Shown piece by piece: positions 8,844 to 18,189 of a stretch of 64,000 nt of DNA. The position numbers were made by a program, and so were the translations under genes. Origin of the DNA: an uncultured Roseburia sp. (lineage in GTDB: Bacteria; Bacillota; Clostridia; Lachnospirales; Lachnospiraceae); the NCBI GenBank assembly GCA_910577925.1, contig CAJTOI010000004.1, positions 62,001-126,000 on the forward strand. The letters are read 5' to 3'. The notes beneath the pieces are model-generated. The model had not been told where the DNA came from. It saw only the letters and a program-made list of their open reading frames with translations, and did no database searches. The number at the start of each line of letters is the position of its first letter. Position 1 is the first letter of the stretch.

Positions 8844-10265
8844 TTACTCGCCGCCTTTTTCAAACACGACTTTAATTGTCTTCAGAAGAATTTTAATGTC
8901 GAGTCCCAGACTCCAGTTATCGATATACTGCACGTCCAGCTTTACCACATCCTCAAAATCCTTGATGTCGTTCCTTCCGCTCACCTGCCAGAGCCCCGTA
9001 ATACCGGGCTTCGCGGAAAGCCTCCGCTTCTGGTGCGCCTCATACTGCCGAAATTCATCCACCGTCGGCGGCCTGGTCCCCACCAGACTCATATCGCCTT
9101 TTAAAACATTGAAAAACTGGGGAAGCTCGTCAATACTGGTTTTCCGGATAAATTTCCCCACCTTCGTAATCCGGGGGTCATCCTTCATCTTAAACATAAA
9201 GCCGTTCATTTCATTTTGGCTCTCAAGCTCCTTCTTCCGCTCCTCCGCATCCCGGTACATGGAGCGGAATTTATATATTTTAAAAAACCTTCCGTTCTTT
9301 CCGACGCGCTTCTGCGCAAAGAACAGCGGTCCCGGCGATTCGATCAAAAGCGGCGGCGCCAAAAATACCGTGACCACCGCGGTAATCACAAGTCCCACAA
9401 GGGCTCCCGCAATATCCATCAGCCGTTTCACCAGCATCATCTTCCAGTCATAGGACTGATTCGTAAACGTCACCACCGGTATGCTTCCGATGACATTAAA
9501 GCTCTTGTGATAGTCGTCGAAGCGGTTTAAGATCTCGATGCTGACGTGAACGGTCGCCCCCATATCCTCAAACGTATTTACGACCTGCGCCAGCGAGGCG
9601 CCGGTATCATACGGCACATTCAGGAATACTTCGTCTACGATTTCCTGCTTCGCATACTGGAACATCGTATCGTAGGTCGCCACAACAGGAACCCCCTCAT
9701 ACCATCTTCCGACCTGATTGTCGTCGATAATCGCAATGCTGGTCAGCCGGTGCGCCCAGTCTTTTGTGTTGTCCGCCTCCGCCAGAATATCCTGCACCCG
9801 GTCCGCGGTCGTCACCAGAAAAATCTGATTTGTGGCGCGTTTGTTGCGGTAAACTTTCAGAAGATAATATTTCATCAGCACATGCGCCGCAAAAAACAGT
9901 GCGGCATTGATAGCCGCGATACTGAAATACACGCCGCGGGAAGCGTCCGCGTGATTGTGCTGCAGGAAAATCGTCAGCGACGTGATCAGCACCAGCAGCA
10001 CGCCGGCCTGCACCGCCGCCCACAGATCCCGGTAAATATTTCTCCGGATAAAGTTTTTCTCGATATCGGAAAACAGCATTGCCAGCATATATACCACAAG
10101 CACCGCACCGAAGCTCTCCATCAGCTCCGCCCGCATGTCGGCCACAGACACATTGCGGTAGCTCACCAGCCACAGATATCCTCCCCCGAAATAGCTGAGG
10201 ATAAAACATGCCATATCTGCCAGCAGCAGCATTACATCCTGTATTCGTTGTCTCGAATGGTACAT
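8844..10265 (-). CDS. Polyprenyl-phosphate sugar-1-phosphate transferase (WbaP/CpsE type)
   Basis: A 473-residue initiating enzyme that moves a sugar-1-phosphate from a nucleotide sugar to undecaprenyl phosphate. The N-terminal half has about four membrane segments followed by a Rossmann-like region. The C-terminal bacterial sugar transferase domain has VKRLMDIAGALVG, the basic FKIYKFRSMYRDAEE stretch, and TSIDELPQFFNVLKGDMSLV with the catalytic Asp-Glu pair, then GTRPP. The ATG at 10265 has AGAGGAA about 8 nt upstream; a longer reading would add a basic N-terminus without a good ribosome site. It overlaps the upstream methyltransferase gene by 34 nt. It should commit the first sugar of this surface glycan. 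Confidence 0.9.
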   Translation of the reverse strand: MYHSRQRIQDVMLLLADMACFILSYFGGGYLWLVSYRNVSVADMRAELMESFGAVLVVYMLAMLFSDIEKNFIRRNIYRDLWAAVQAGVLLVLITSLTIFLQHNHADASRGVYFSIAAINAALFFAAHVLMKYYLLKVYRNKRATNQIFLVTTADRVQDILAEADNTKDWAHRLTSIAIIDDNQVGRWYEGVPVVATYDTMFQYAKQEIVDEVFLNVPYDTGASLAQVVNTFEDMGATVHVSIEILNRFDDYHKSFNVIGSIPVVTFTNQSYDWKMMLVKRLMDIAGALVGLVITAVVTVFLAPPLLIESPGPLFFAQKRVGKNGRFFKIYKFRSMYRDAEERKKELESQNEMNGFMFKMKDDPRITKVGKFIRKTSIDELPQFFNVLKGDMSLVGTRPPTVDEFRQYEAHQKRRLSAKPGITGLWQVSGRNDIKDFEDVVKLDVQYIDNWSLGLDIKILLKTIKVVFEKGGE

Positions 10266-12352
10266 GTATAGATTTCCTCTTTCTTCCCTGATGAAAAAAT
10301 GATTTTCCAATCTTTTGTGTGCTCTCCCGCGCGGGGCCAAAGCCATGTGCAGTCAAATCCCCACACCGGATGTTCTGCGCCGCGTATCCGAAGGGCCTCC
10401 GCCACATCCGCGCGTTCGCGCCGCGTCACCTCAAACGGGATGTCGGCTCCCGACGCATCCGTCACCCGGATCTCTGCCGCAAACGCCTTGCCGTCCCAGG
10501 TCTTTGCAACCGCCCAGCCCGCGCACAGCATGCCGCCGTCCTGCCGCTCCTGTCGGTCGATGTGATACAGGATCTTCTTTACCGGAAGTCTCGCCCTCTC
10601 CCGCGCCGAAGGCGCTGACGAAGGCGCTGACGAAGACGCTGCACCGGGCGCCGACCAAAGCCGTGCCGACCCGTCATATTCCGCGGCCGCCTGCTGCACC
10701 GGAATGATCCTTGTCCCCATCAGCCGCTGCATATTCCGCACCGGCAGAACGCCTCCGCTTAAATATTCCTGAAAATGTTCTTCCATCCGCTGATAGCATT
10801 CCGCCGCATCGCCGGAAATATCCGCGGCAAGAAGTACCTCTTCCAGGCCAAAGCCCCAGTGTATCAGCACCTCGTAATACGCGAAATACAGCCCCCGGTA
10901 CACGATAAACTCTTTCGGCACCGGAAACGCGAAGGTCCATTCGTAATCGATCGCCGTCCATCTGGCTTCCGCTGCCCCTTCCCGCGTTTCCTCCGCAAAA
11001 ATATTTGAAAAGATAAAATCAATGTTGCATGCCCGCGCACAGGGAAGCCCCTCATCCGGCGCCTGCTCCCCGAATAACCGGACGAACTCCGGCGTGACGG
11101 CAAACGGGATCTCTCCGCCGTACCGGCGCAGCCGGTTTGCGTACTCGCGCAGAAGCAGCTCCACTCTGCCGCGGTCTCCCGCCTCCGCCGCCTCCTGCAG
11201 CAATTCTTTTAAGCATCTTCCCCCGACAAACGGGAAAACCGCACGCACGCCCCGCACATCGTCCTCCACGCGGCAGGGACAGACCGCAATCGGGCTGTCT
11301 GCATAAGCCGCAGCGAGCGCGCCCGCCGCCCATTCCATATTTCGGATATGCCCCTCTGCCTCCGGGTCGGATGCATATTTCGTCACGATACGCCCGCCTG
11401 CTTCATCCTCCGCAATCTCCGTGCGGATGCGAAACGGCAGCGCACGCTCGTTGCCGTATTTCTCGTAGCACACCCGCCCGCCGTCCCGGGGCGTCTCCCC
11501 GGCCAGAATCAGAAACGAGTTTGACAGCTTCTGAAACAGTCCTTCCGCCAGCAGCGAATCATAGACCTTCTGCTCGTCGAAGAGCGCGAGCCTGTCCCTG
11601 TCAAAGTTCCGGCGGTTGTCTGCGAGTTCTCCCCGCTGCGGAAGCCGGCGGTCCGAATAGACGGTATGCGGAAATTTATAGTCGGGGTAGGGATAATAAA
11701 ACCGCACGTCCGCAAAGCCCGCCTGCCCGAGCAGCGCTTCATACTCGCTCCGGGAGAGACCGTCCGCGCTTCCCTCAAGACCGGTAAAATACCCGCCGCC
11801 GTATTCTTCCGCGCAGCCGGCCCAGTATTTGAGGCCGAGGCGGTTCGCATCCGCCGCGACAAGCATCCCTCCCGGCAGAAGCCGTTTCCGCAGCGCAGAG
11901 AGCCGCTCTTTGTAACGGCAGAACTCCCCGGCAATCAAAATGACGTCAAAGTCCGCCGGGCCGCTGTCATCCCACTGCTGCGGCAGGAGCACCTGCAGTC
12001 CTGCGCCGCCGTCCGCTCTCTGGCATTTTGCAGCCGCTCCGTCGCTGCCTCCTCGCTCCTTGCACCCGTGATACCGTGCGCGAAGGACCGCCGCATGCGG
12101 TTCGTCTTCGGCCACACAGGTGACGCGGCCGGTCTTTTGCAGAAGCTTTCCGGTCAGCGCACCGCAGCCCGGATTCAGCTCCAGCACATGCATTCCCGGC
12201 AGAAGCGGCAGCCAGTCCACGAGATTCTCCCGAATCCGCGACAGATGATACAGATACGGATAAGATGCCTTCTCCGCGATCACTGCGTCAAAGCTTTCTT
12301 TATTCTGTTTTACAATCCCGCACAGTTCCCGCAGAAAAGCCGCATCCTCCAT
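10232..12352 (-). CDS. Methyltransferase with kinase-like domain and C-terminal beta domain; WbdD-like candidate
   Basis: A 706-residue multidomain protein. Residues about 45-210 are a class I SAM methyltransferase with motif I ELNPGCGA (about 58-65). Residues about 300-540 resemble a small-molecule or sugar kinase: a possible ATP lysine in RIVTKYA, a catalytic-loop-like NIDFIFSN (Asp445, Asn450) and a metal-binding-like AIDYEW (Asp469). A Ser/Ala/Pro linker (about 570-585), encoded by 12-bp repeats, joins a C-terminal beta-rich domain (about 595-706). A methyltransferase-kinase beside Wzm/Wzt recalls WbdD, which caps O-antigen and sets chain length. This is inference from layout; substrate is unknown. 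The ATG at 12352 follows GGAGGAG, and an upstream TTG is less likely. Confidence 0.7.
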   Translation of the reverse strand: MEDAAFLRELCGIVKQNKESFDAVIAEKASYPYLYHLSRIRENLVDWLPLLPGMHVLELNPGCGALTGKLLQKTGRVTCVAEDEPHAAVLRARYHGCKERGGSDGAAAKCQRADGGAGLQVLLPQQWDDSGPADFDVILIAGEFCRYKERLSALRKRLLPGGMLVAADANRLGLKYWAGCAEEYGGGYFTGLEGSADGLSRSEYEALLGQAGFADVRFYYPYPDYKFPHTVYSDRRLPQRGELADNRRNFDRDRLALFDEQKVYDSLLAEGLFQKLSNSFLILAGETPRDGGRVCYEKYGNERALPFRIRTEIAEDEAGGRIVTKYASDPEAEGHIRNMEWAAGALAAAYADSPIAVCPCRVEDDVRGVRAVFPFVGGRCLKELLQEAAEAGDRGRVELLLREYANRLRRYGGEIPFAVTPEFVRLFGEQAPDEGLPCARACNIDFIFSNIFAEETREGAAEARWTAIDYEWTFAFPVPKEFIVYRGLYFAYYEVLIHWGFGLEEVLLAADISGDAAECYQRMEEHFQEYLSGGVLPVRNMQRLMGTRIIPVQQAAAEYDGSARLWSAPGAASSSAPSSAPSARERARLPVKKILYHIDRQERQDGGMLCAGWAVAKTWDGKAFAAEIRVTDASGADIPFEVTRRERADVAEALRIRGAEHPVWGFDCTWLWPRAGEHTKDWKIIFSSGKKEEIYTCTIRDNEYRM

Positions 12353-12407
12353 TCTTCTCCTCCATTCTGCCGCCCGCAAGCGAAGCGCTTCTCCTTCACT
12401 CCCGTCT

Positions 12408-13682
12408 CTATTTCACGCGCTCTACCGTAGTCTCCGAATTCATATCGTAAAAGCCCACCGTATTTTTGTCGGATATGACCGTCACGCCGCAGACATCGTA
12501 CAGCCTGTGGTACGCCCGGAACTCGCCCCCGACATATCCGGTGCAGCTGACGGACAGCAGATATTCTCCGCCCTGCATATCCATGTTCTGTTTAAAGGTT
12601 GCCACATACACTTCCCCGGCTTTCGCGGTTCCGATTCCCACCTTCTCATACATCGTGTTGGTGCCCGTCACCGCGGTTCCCTGCACGGTCTTAAACGTAT
12701 AGGTAAAGATCGGGTCCTGCACGTCGGATTGAAACAGCACTTTGGACTTGATGGAAAAGGACGTCCCTTTCTGGATGCAGTTCGTGTAGCTTCCGTACTC
12801 GTCGATAATCGCAAAATCGATAATCTCCGCCTCCCCCGTCCCGTACTCGTTGACATCCGGATTCAGCTCATAATGAGACTTCCAAAGCTTCTGCCCCGGC
12901 GCGGCGCCGCTCTCCGAGAGCACCTGGCCGCTCGCAATATTCTGCGACTGGTTCAGCAGCACCTTCTTATAGAGATTAATCGTATCCTTCGGATTCCCCT
13001 CGGATAATTTATCGCCTTTATTCAGCAGTATCACGCGGTCACAGTATTTTGCCACACTGCTGATGTCATGGCTGACAAAGATAATCGTCTTCCCCTGCGC
13101 CTTGAAATCCTCGAATTTCTTATAGCATTTTGCCTGAAAAAACACATCCCCGACCGAGAGCGCCTCATCCACAATCAGGATCTCCGGGTCGATATTAATC
13201 GCCACCGCAAACGCCAGGCGCACAAACATTCCGCTCGAATACGTCTTGCAGGGCTGATTCACAAAGTCTCCGATATCCGCAAACCGCAGAATTTCATCCA
13301 GCCGCGCATCCATCTCCTCCCTGGAAAATCCCATCATCATCCCGTTGAGGTAGACGTTTTCAATGCCGGTATATTCCATGTTAAAGCCGGCCCCGAGCTC
13401 TAAGAGCGCCGAGATCCGCCCCGCGACCTCGACTGTTCCCTCGGTGGGGCTTAACACGCCGGTGATAATCTTTAAAATCGTCGATTTCCCGGAACCGTTC
13501 GTGCCGATAATCCCGACGGTCTCCCCCTTTTCCACCGCGAAAGAGACATGGTTTAAGGCGCGGTGCTCCTTAAATCTTCCTTTTCCCGCAAAACCGAGGG
13601 CATCGATCAGGCGCTCCGAGGGTTTGTGATACAGTTTGTATACTTTGCTGACATCGTCAGCCTTAATTGCTATTTCACTCAT
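12408..13682 (-). CDS. wzt: Polysaccharide ABC exporter ATPase with Wzt C-terminal domain
   Basis: A 424-residue ATPase that, with the adjacent permease, exports a finished lipid-linked polysaccharide. The Walker A motif GTNGSGKST is at about residues 60-68, the signature reads TYSSGM as in Wzt/TagH proteins, and Walker B is ILIVDEAL. Residues about 270-424 form an extra beta-sandwich typical of the Wzt C-terminal domain, which in E. coli O8/O9a reads the capped non-reducing end of the chain. That domain next to a methyltransferase-kinase supports a cap-recognition export mode. It lies 11 nt downstream of the permease gene. TagH (teichoic acid) is the main alternative. Confidence 0.88.
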   Translation of the reverse strand: MSEIAIKADDVSKVYKLYHKPSERLIDALGFAGKGRFKEHRALNHVSFAVEKGETVGIIGTNGSGKSTILKIITGVLSPTEGTVEVAGRISALLELGAGFNMEYTGIENVYLNGMMMGFSREEMDARLDEILRFADIGDFVNQPCKTYSSGMFVRLAFAVAINIDPEILIVDEALSVGDVFFQAKCYKKFEDFKAQGKTIIFVSHDISSVAKYCDRVILLNKGDKLSEGNPKDTINLYKKVLLNQSQNIASGQVLSESGAAPGQKLWKSHYELNPDVNEYGTGEAEIIDFAIIDEYGSYTNCIQKGTSFSIKSKVLFQSDVQDPIFTYTFKTVQGTAVTGTNTMYEKVGIGTAKAGEVYVATFKQNMDMQGGEYLLSVSCTGYVGGEFRAYHRLYDVCGVTVISDKNTVGFYDMNSETTVERVK

Positions 13683-13693
13683 ATTGCTTCCTT

Positions 13694-14497
13694 TTACAGC
13701 ACATCCGCAAAGTGCGGGCGCAGGCGTTTAAATACGGCATTTCCCATCCAAAGCAGCAGCAGCGTCACGGCCCAGAAAAACGCCGAGAGTCCCGGGTGCT
13801 CCCAGAACCCGATTTTATTGATAAATGCATCCCGGTAACCGGACACAATATAGTACATCGGGTTTAACCGCAGAATCATCTTTGCCCACTCGGGGATCTT
13901 TACCATCGACTCAAAATTCCACATAATCGGGGTCACCCACATGCCGATCTGCAGCAGAATCGATACCACTTCCTTCATATCCCGGAAAAACACATTGACG
14001 GCGCTCGCGGCGTACACCAGTCCCGCGGTAAACAGAATCATGCAGAAGGTATAATAGACCGCCTGCAGGACATACAAATCCGGCGCATAGCCCATACACC
14101 AGAACAGGACAACCGCAAAGCAGATAAAAAAACCGTGTGTGAGCAGCGCCGAAATCAGCTTCACCGCCGGCAGCATATCAATCTGAAACACCACCTTTTT
14201 GACCAGATAATTGTATTCCACCATCACGCCGGTTCCGCCGTTCATTGCCTCCTGAAAATAAAACCAGGGCACGAGTCCCGCGACAAGCCAGAGCACAAAC
14301 GGGACCTCGATCCCGGTCCGCAGGTCCGCGGCCTTAGAGTTCAATCCCACCTCGAACACAAACCAGTACAAAAGCACCGTGATCACCGGCTGCACAAACG
14401 CCCAGACCACCCCCAGATAAGAGCCCGCAAACTTTTTTTTGATGTCGTTTCCGGCAAGATTCCACAATAACTTCCGATTTTCAATCAGATGCGCCAT
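13694..14497 (-). CDS. wzm: Polysaccharide ABC exporter permease (Wzm/TagG type)
   Basis: A 267-residue ABC-2 type permease with six hydrophobic segments. It begins with an amphipathic LLWNLAGNDIKKKFAGSYLG stretch, the usual start of Wzm/TagG proteins. It forms the membrane channel for polymer export with the ATPase encoded immediately downstream. It starts 2 nt after the rfbC stop, so it belongs to the rhamnose-polysaccharide operon. The linkage to a complete dTDP-rhamnose set suggests a rhamnose-containing substrate. Confidence 0.9.
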   Translation of the reverse strand: MAHLIENRKLLWNLAGNDIKKKFAGSYLGVVWAFVQPVITVLLYWFVFEVGLNSKAADLRTGIEVPFVLWLVAGLVPWFYFQEAMNGGTGVMVEYNYLVKKVVFQIDMLPAVKLISALLTHGFFICFAVVLFWCMGYAPDLYVLQAVYYTFCMILFTAGLVYAASAVNVFFRDMKEVVSILLQIGMWVTPIMWNFESMVKIPEWAKMILRLNPMYYIVSGYRDAFINKIGFWEHPGLSAFFWAVTLLLLWMGNAVFKRLRPHFADVL

Positions 14498-14499
14498 TC

Positions 14500-15084
14500 C
14501 TAGTTCTCCAATCCGTGCGCCGCCTTATATTCCGCAAAGCTTTTCTGCACCTTATCCTTGTCCGACAGAATCAGCTCTTCCCCGCTCATCCCTTCCGGCA
14601 TCGGCCACTCCACACCGATCTCCTCGTCATTCCAGAGAATCCCTCCCTCGTCGTTCGGGTGATAGAAATCCGTCACCTTATAGCAGAACTCCGCGTAGTC
14701 CGAGAGCACGAGAAACCCGTGGGCAAAATTTTTCGGAACAAAAAACTGCTTTTTATTCTCCTCCGAAAGCCGGATTCCGTACCACTTCCCGAACGTCGGA
14801 GAGCCCCCGCGCAGATCCACGGCCACGTCAAATACTTCTCCCTTAACCACCCGCACCAGCTTGTCCTGCGGATAGTCAATCTGAAAGTGAAGCCCCCGCA
14901 GCACTCCCTTTGCCGACGCGGACTGGTTGTCCTGCACAAATGTGCAGTCGATTCCCGCCTCCGCAAAATCGTTATAGTTGTAGGTCTCCATAAAATAGCC
15001 TCTGGCATCGCCGAACACCGCCGGTTCTATCACCTTCAGTCCCTCGATTCCGCCGCAGTTCTCCGTCACCTTTATCTTTCCCAT
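14500..15084 (-). CDS. rfbC: dTDP-4-dehydrorhamnose 3,5-epimerase
   Basis: A 194-residue cupin enzyme that converts dTDP-4-keto-6-deoxyglucose to dTDP-4-keto-L-rhamnose, step 3 of dTDP-L-rhamnose synthesis. The hallmark GVLRGLHFQ with the catalytic His, then GEVFDVAVDLR and NFAHGFLVL, are all present. Length is normal for the family. The start codon overlaps the last base of the rfbA stop (TAATG), so the two are translationally coupled. Confidence 0.96.
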   Translation of the reverse strand: MGKIKVTENCGGIEGLKVIEPAVFGDARGYFMETYNYNDFAEAGIDCTFVQDNQSASAKGVLRGLHFQIDYPQDKLVRVVKGEVFDVAVDLRGGSPTFGKWYGIRLSEENKKQFFVPKNFAHGFLVLSDYAEFCYKVTDFYHPNDEGGILWNDEEIGVEWPMPEGMSGEELILSDKDKVQKSFAEYKAAHGLEN

Positions 15085-15962
15085 TATAATCCCTCCGCAA
15101 TCTCTATCAGATATTTTCCGTAGTCCGTCTTAAGAAGCGGCTGCGCGAGCTCTATGAGCTGTTCCCTGTCAATAAACCCTCTCTTGTATGCGATCTCCTC
15201 AATGCAGGAAATATAAAGCCCCTGCCGTTTCTGAAACGCGGAAACGAAATCCGCCGCCGCGAGCAGCATATCATGATTTCCCGTATCAAGCCACGCAAAA
15301 CCGCGCCCGAGTGTCTCCACCCGCAGGTTCCCCCTCTGCAGATACGCGTTGTTGACCGCCGTAATCTCAATCTCTCCGCGGGCGGACGGTTTTACATTTT
15401 TGGCGATTTCCACGACGTCATTGTCGTAAATGTAAAGCCCCGGCACCGCGTAATTCGACTTCGGCCGTTCCGGCTTTTCCTCAATCGAAAGCGCTTTCCC
15501 GTTTTCGTCGAACTCCACAACGCCGTACTCTCTCGGGTCCCTCACATAATACCCGAAAATCGTTGCGCCGCCCTCCTGCATCACGCACTCTGCGGTCCCG
15601 CGCAGAACCTTCGAAAAGCTCTGCCCGTAAAAAATATTGTCCCCGAGCACAAGCGCGACCGAATCGGTTCCGATAAACGATTCCCCGATAAGAAACGCGT
15701 CCGCAAGCCCCCGCGGCTCCTCCTGAACCGCATAGGAAAACTTCATTCCGAGCTGGCTTCCGTCGCCGAACAAATCCTCAAACACCGGGAGATCCCGCGG
15801 CGTGGAGATGATAAGCACCTCCCGGATTCCCGCCAGCATCAGTGTGGACAGCGGATAATAAATCATCGGCTTGTCATACACCGGCATAATCTGCTTCGAA
15901 ATCGCCTTCGTCAGCGGATATAATCTGGTTCCTGCTCCCCCTGCAAGTATGATTCCCTTCAC
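15084..15962 (-). CDS. rfbA: Glucose-1-phosphate thymidylyltransferase
   Basis: A 292-residue nucleotidyltransferase that makes dTDP-glucose from dTTP and glucose-1-phosphate. The N-terminal MKGIILAGGAGTRLYPLT carries the GGxGTRL pyrophosphorylase motif, followed by SKQIMPVYDKPMIYYPL; VLGDNIFYG and EEKPERPKSNYAVPG are also typical. It ends one base into rfbC and lies 73 nt downstream of rfbB, in the same direction. Confidence 0.97.
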   Translation of the reverse strand: MKGIILAGGAGTRLYPLTKAISKQIMPVYDKPMIYYPLSTLMLAGIREVLIISTPRDLPVFEDLFGDGSQLGMKFSYAVQEEPRGLADAFLIGESFIGTDSVALVLGDNIFYGQSFSKVLRGTAECVMQEGGATIFGYYVRDPREYGVVEFDENGKALSIEEKPERPKSNYAVPGLYIYDNDVVEIAKNVKPSARGEIEITAVNNAYLQRGNLRVETLGRGFAWLDTGNHDMLLAAADFVSAFQKRQGLYISCIEEIAYKRGFIDREQLIELAQPLLKTDYGKYLIEIAEGL

Positions 15963-15994
15963 TGTAATCCTCCAATCCCTTTACAAAAATGCAA

Positions 15995-16025
15995 ATAAGC
16001 AGTATCGCAAAACGCGGTACTGCTG
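15995..16025 (-). promoter_or_regulatory. Hairpin between rfbB and rfbA
   Basis: The gap between the two genes holds an inverted repeat with arms of about 12 nt (CAGCAGTACCGC against GCGATACTGCTT on the minus strand). The following sequence is only mildly T-rich. It may stabilise or partly terminate the transcript between the two genes. Confidence 0.35.
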
Positions 16026-16035
16026 TCTGCATCCG

Positions 16036-17118
16036 TTATCTGTTCTGATACATCTCCTCATAGTACTTCTGATAATCACCGCTTGTCACGTTCTTCATCC
16101 ACTCCTCATGCTCAAAAAACCATGCAATCGTCCTGCGGATTCCATCTTCGAACTTTGTCTCCGGCTCCCAGCCGATCTCCGCCTTAATCTTGTCCGGCGC
16201 GATGGCATACCGCCTGTCATGTCCCTTTCTGTCCTCTACATAGGTAATCAGATCCCGGCTCACCAGCGCCCGGCGCGGATCGTCCGCCGGCAGCATCTCC
16301 TGCAGGGTGTCTATAATAATATTGATAATCTCGATGTTCTGCTTCTCGTTGTGGCCGCCGATATTGTAGGTCTCGCCGAGCCGTCCGAGCTCCTGCACCA
16401 TGTCGATTCCCTTTGCGTGGTCGTCCACATACAGCCAGTCTCTGACATTTTTGCCGTCGCCGTATACCGGGAGCTTCTTTCCCTGCAGCGCATTGTTGAT
16501 GACCAACGGTATCAGCTTCTCCGGGAACTGATACGGGCCGTAATTGTTGGAGCAGTTTGTGATATTCGCCGGGAAATGATAGGTGTCGATGTAGGACTTC
16601 ACCAGCATATCCGACGACGCCTTGCTCGCAGAATACGGGCTATGCGGCGCATAGGGCGTCGTCTCATAAAAATAAGTCCCGTCCTCCTCGAGCGAACCGT
16701 ACACCTCGTCCGTGGACACATGCAGAAATTTCTTGTCCGGCATAAAGCTGCCGTCCGGCAATTCCCAGGCGGTTTTCGCGCAGTTTAACATCACTGCGGT
16801 TCCGAGCACATTTGTCTTCACAAATACCTCGGGATCTCTGATACTGCGGTCCACATGGCTTTCCGCCGCAAAGTGCACGACGCGGTCGATCTCATTCTCG
16901 GCAAAAAGCTTTGCAATCGCCTCCGCGTCCGTGATATCCGCCCGCACAAACGTATAATTTTCCTTGTCTTCCACTTCTCTTAAATTTTCCAGATTCCCGG
17001 CGTAAGTTAGCACATCGACGTTGATGATGCGAATCGCATCGCCGTACTTGCGGAACATATAATGAATATAGTTCGTTCCGATAAACCCCGCTCCGCCGGT
17101 TACAAGATATGTTCTCAT
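16036..17118 (-). CDS. rfbB: dTDP-glucose 4,6-dehydratase
   Basis: A 360-residue extended SDR enzyme that converts dTDP-glucose to dTDP-4-keto-6-deoxyglucose. GGAGFIG is near the N-terminus, the STDEVYGS segment carries the catalytic Thr-Asp-Glu, and the YSASK Tyr/Lys pair follows. GDGKNVRDWLYVDDH is a further family signature. AAAGGAAA precedes the ATG. It is the first gene behind a good sigma-A-type promoter at 17155-17183 and thus probably heads the rfbB-rfbA-rfbC-wzm-wzt transcript. Confidence 0.97.
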   Translation of the reverse strand: MRTYLVTGGAGFIGTNYIHYMFRKYGDAIRIINVDVLTYAGNLENLREVEDKENYTFVRADITDAEAIAKLFAENEIDRVVHFAAESHVDRSIRDPEVFVKTNVLGTAVMLNCAKTAWELPDGSFMPDKKFLHVSTDEVYGSLEEDGTYFYETTPYAPHSPYSASKASSDMLVKSYIDTYHFPANITNCSNNYGPYQFPEKLIPLVINNALQGKKLPVYGDGKNVRDWLYVDDHAKGIDMVQELGRLGETYNIGGHNEKQNIEIINIIIDTLQEMLPADDPRRALVSRDLITYVEDRKGHDRRYAIAPDKIKAEIGWEPETKFEDGIRRTIAWFFEHEEWMKNVTSGDYQKYYEEMYQNR

Positions 17119-17154
17119 AATTGTTTTCCTTTCAGCCCCTGATAAAGCATTAAA

Positions 17155-17183
17155 ATTTTACCATATATTTCCTGTCAGTACAA
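17155..17183 (-). promoter_or_regulatory. Sigma-A-type promoter for rfbB
   Basis: Minus-strand TTGTAC, a 17-bp spacer and TAAAAT lie about 40 bp upstream of the rfbB start. The match to consensus and spacing is good, and it lies in the gap after the GT2 gene. Confidence 0.7.
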
Positions 17184-17232
17184 GTTTCGCCCCATTTCGC
17201 GGACACGCCGTCTCTTCTGTCCGGCAAAAAGG

Positions 17233-18189
17233 TCACCGGGCCGCCTGTTCCGGCGTCTTCTCCGTCTGCGCCTCCCTGGCAATATAAATCGGCCGGCGCT
17301 TTACCTCGAGGTATGCCTTTGAGAGATACAGCCCGAGGATTCCGAGGCACAGCAGCTGCAGACCTCCGATTAATATCATAATGCAGACCATCGACGGCCA
17401 GCCGTAAGCCGATCCGCCGAACAGCAGCTGGCGGATGACAATAAATAAAATCGCCGCACCCCCCACACCGCACATGCTTGCCCCGAGAATCGAGGAAATA
17501 TAAAGCGGTGTCGACGAAAACGCCACAATTCCGTCGAGCGAATACTTAAACAATTTCCAGAAAGACCATTTTGTCTCCCCCGCGACGCGCTCCACATTTT
17601 CAAACTCGATCCACTTAATCCGAAAGCCGACCCAGCCGAACAGTCCTTTTGAAAACCGGTTGTATTCCTGCATGTCAAGCAGTGCGTTCACATACTGCCG
17701 GTTCATCAGCCGGTAATCTCTCGCCCCGTCCATCAGCTCCACATCGCTGATACGGTTCATCAGCGCATAAAACCGCCGCGCAAAAAAAGAGCGGATCGGC
17801 GGCTCTCCTTTGCGCGTGACGCGCCTTGTGGCCGCGGAGTCATACCCCTCCTGTGCGACGGCCCGGTACATTTCCGGCAGCAGCGCCGGCGGGTCCTGCA
17901 GATCCGCGTCCATAATCGCCACATAATCGCCGGAGGCATGTGTCAATCCCGCATAAATCGCCGCTTCCTTTCCGAAGTTGCGCGAAAAACTCACATACGT
18001 TACTCTCTCATCCTTTGCCCGCAGTTCCCGTATCACCTGCATCGTACCGTCTTTTGAGCCGTCATCCACAAACAGGTATTCAAAGGTATTTTCCGCCATC
18101 TGTGCCGCCACCCGCTGCATTTCCTCGTAGAAAAAATGAAGGGTCGATTCTTCATTGTAGCACGGCACGATTACTGTAATTTTACTCAT
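17233..18189 (-). CDS. Family 2 glycosyltransferase, GtrB-like polyprenyl-phosphate glycosyltransferase
   Basis: A 318-residue GT-A enzyme with two C-terminal membrane segments (about residues 230-250 and 262-285). It likely transfers glucose or another hexose to undecaprenyl phosphate on the cytoplasmic side. VIVPCYNEE starts the fold, MDADLQDPP holds the DxD-type metal site, and a basic tail follows the membrane hairpin, all as in GtrB/DPM1-like proteins. The gene downstream of a GtrII-like membrane glycosyltransferase fits a two-component system that decorates the polymer outside the cell. Its initiation region has been duplicated in tandem (18173-18244). Confidence 0.87.
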   Translation of the reverse strand: MSKITVIVPCYNEESTLHFFYEEMQRVAAQMAENTFEYLFVDDGSKDGTMQVIRELRAKDERVTYVSFSRNFGKEAAIYAGLTHASGDYVAIMDADLQDPPALLPEMYRAVAQEGYDSAATRRVTRKGEPPIRSFFARRFYALMNRISDVELMDGARDYRLMNRQYVNALLDMQEYNRFSKGLFGWVGFRIKWIEFENVERVAGETKWSFWKLFKYSLDGIVAFSSTPLYISSILGASMCGVGGAAILFIVIRQLLFGGSAYGWPSMVCIMILIGGLQLLCLGILGLYLSKAYLEVKRRPIYIAREAQTEKTPEQAAR

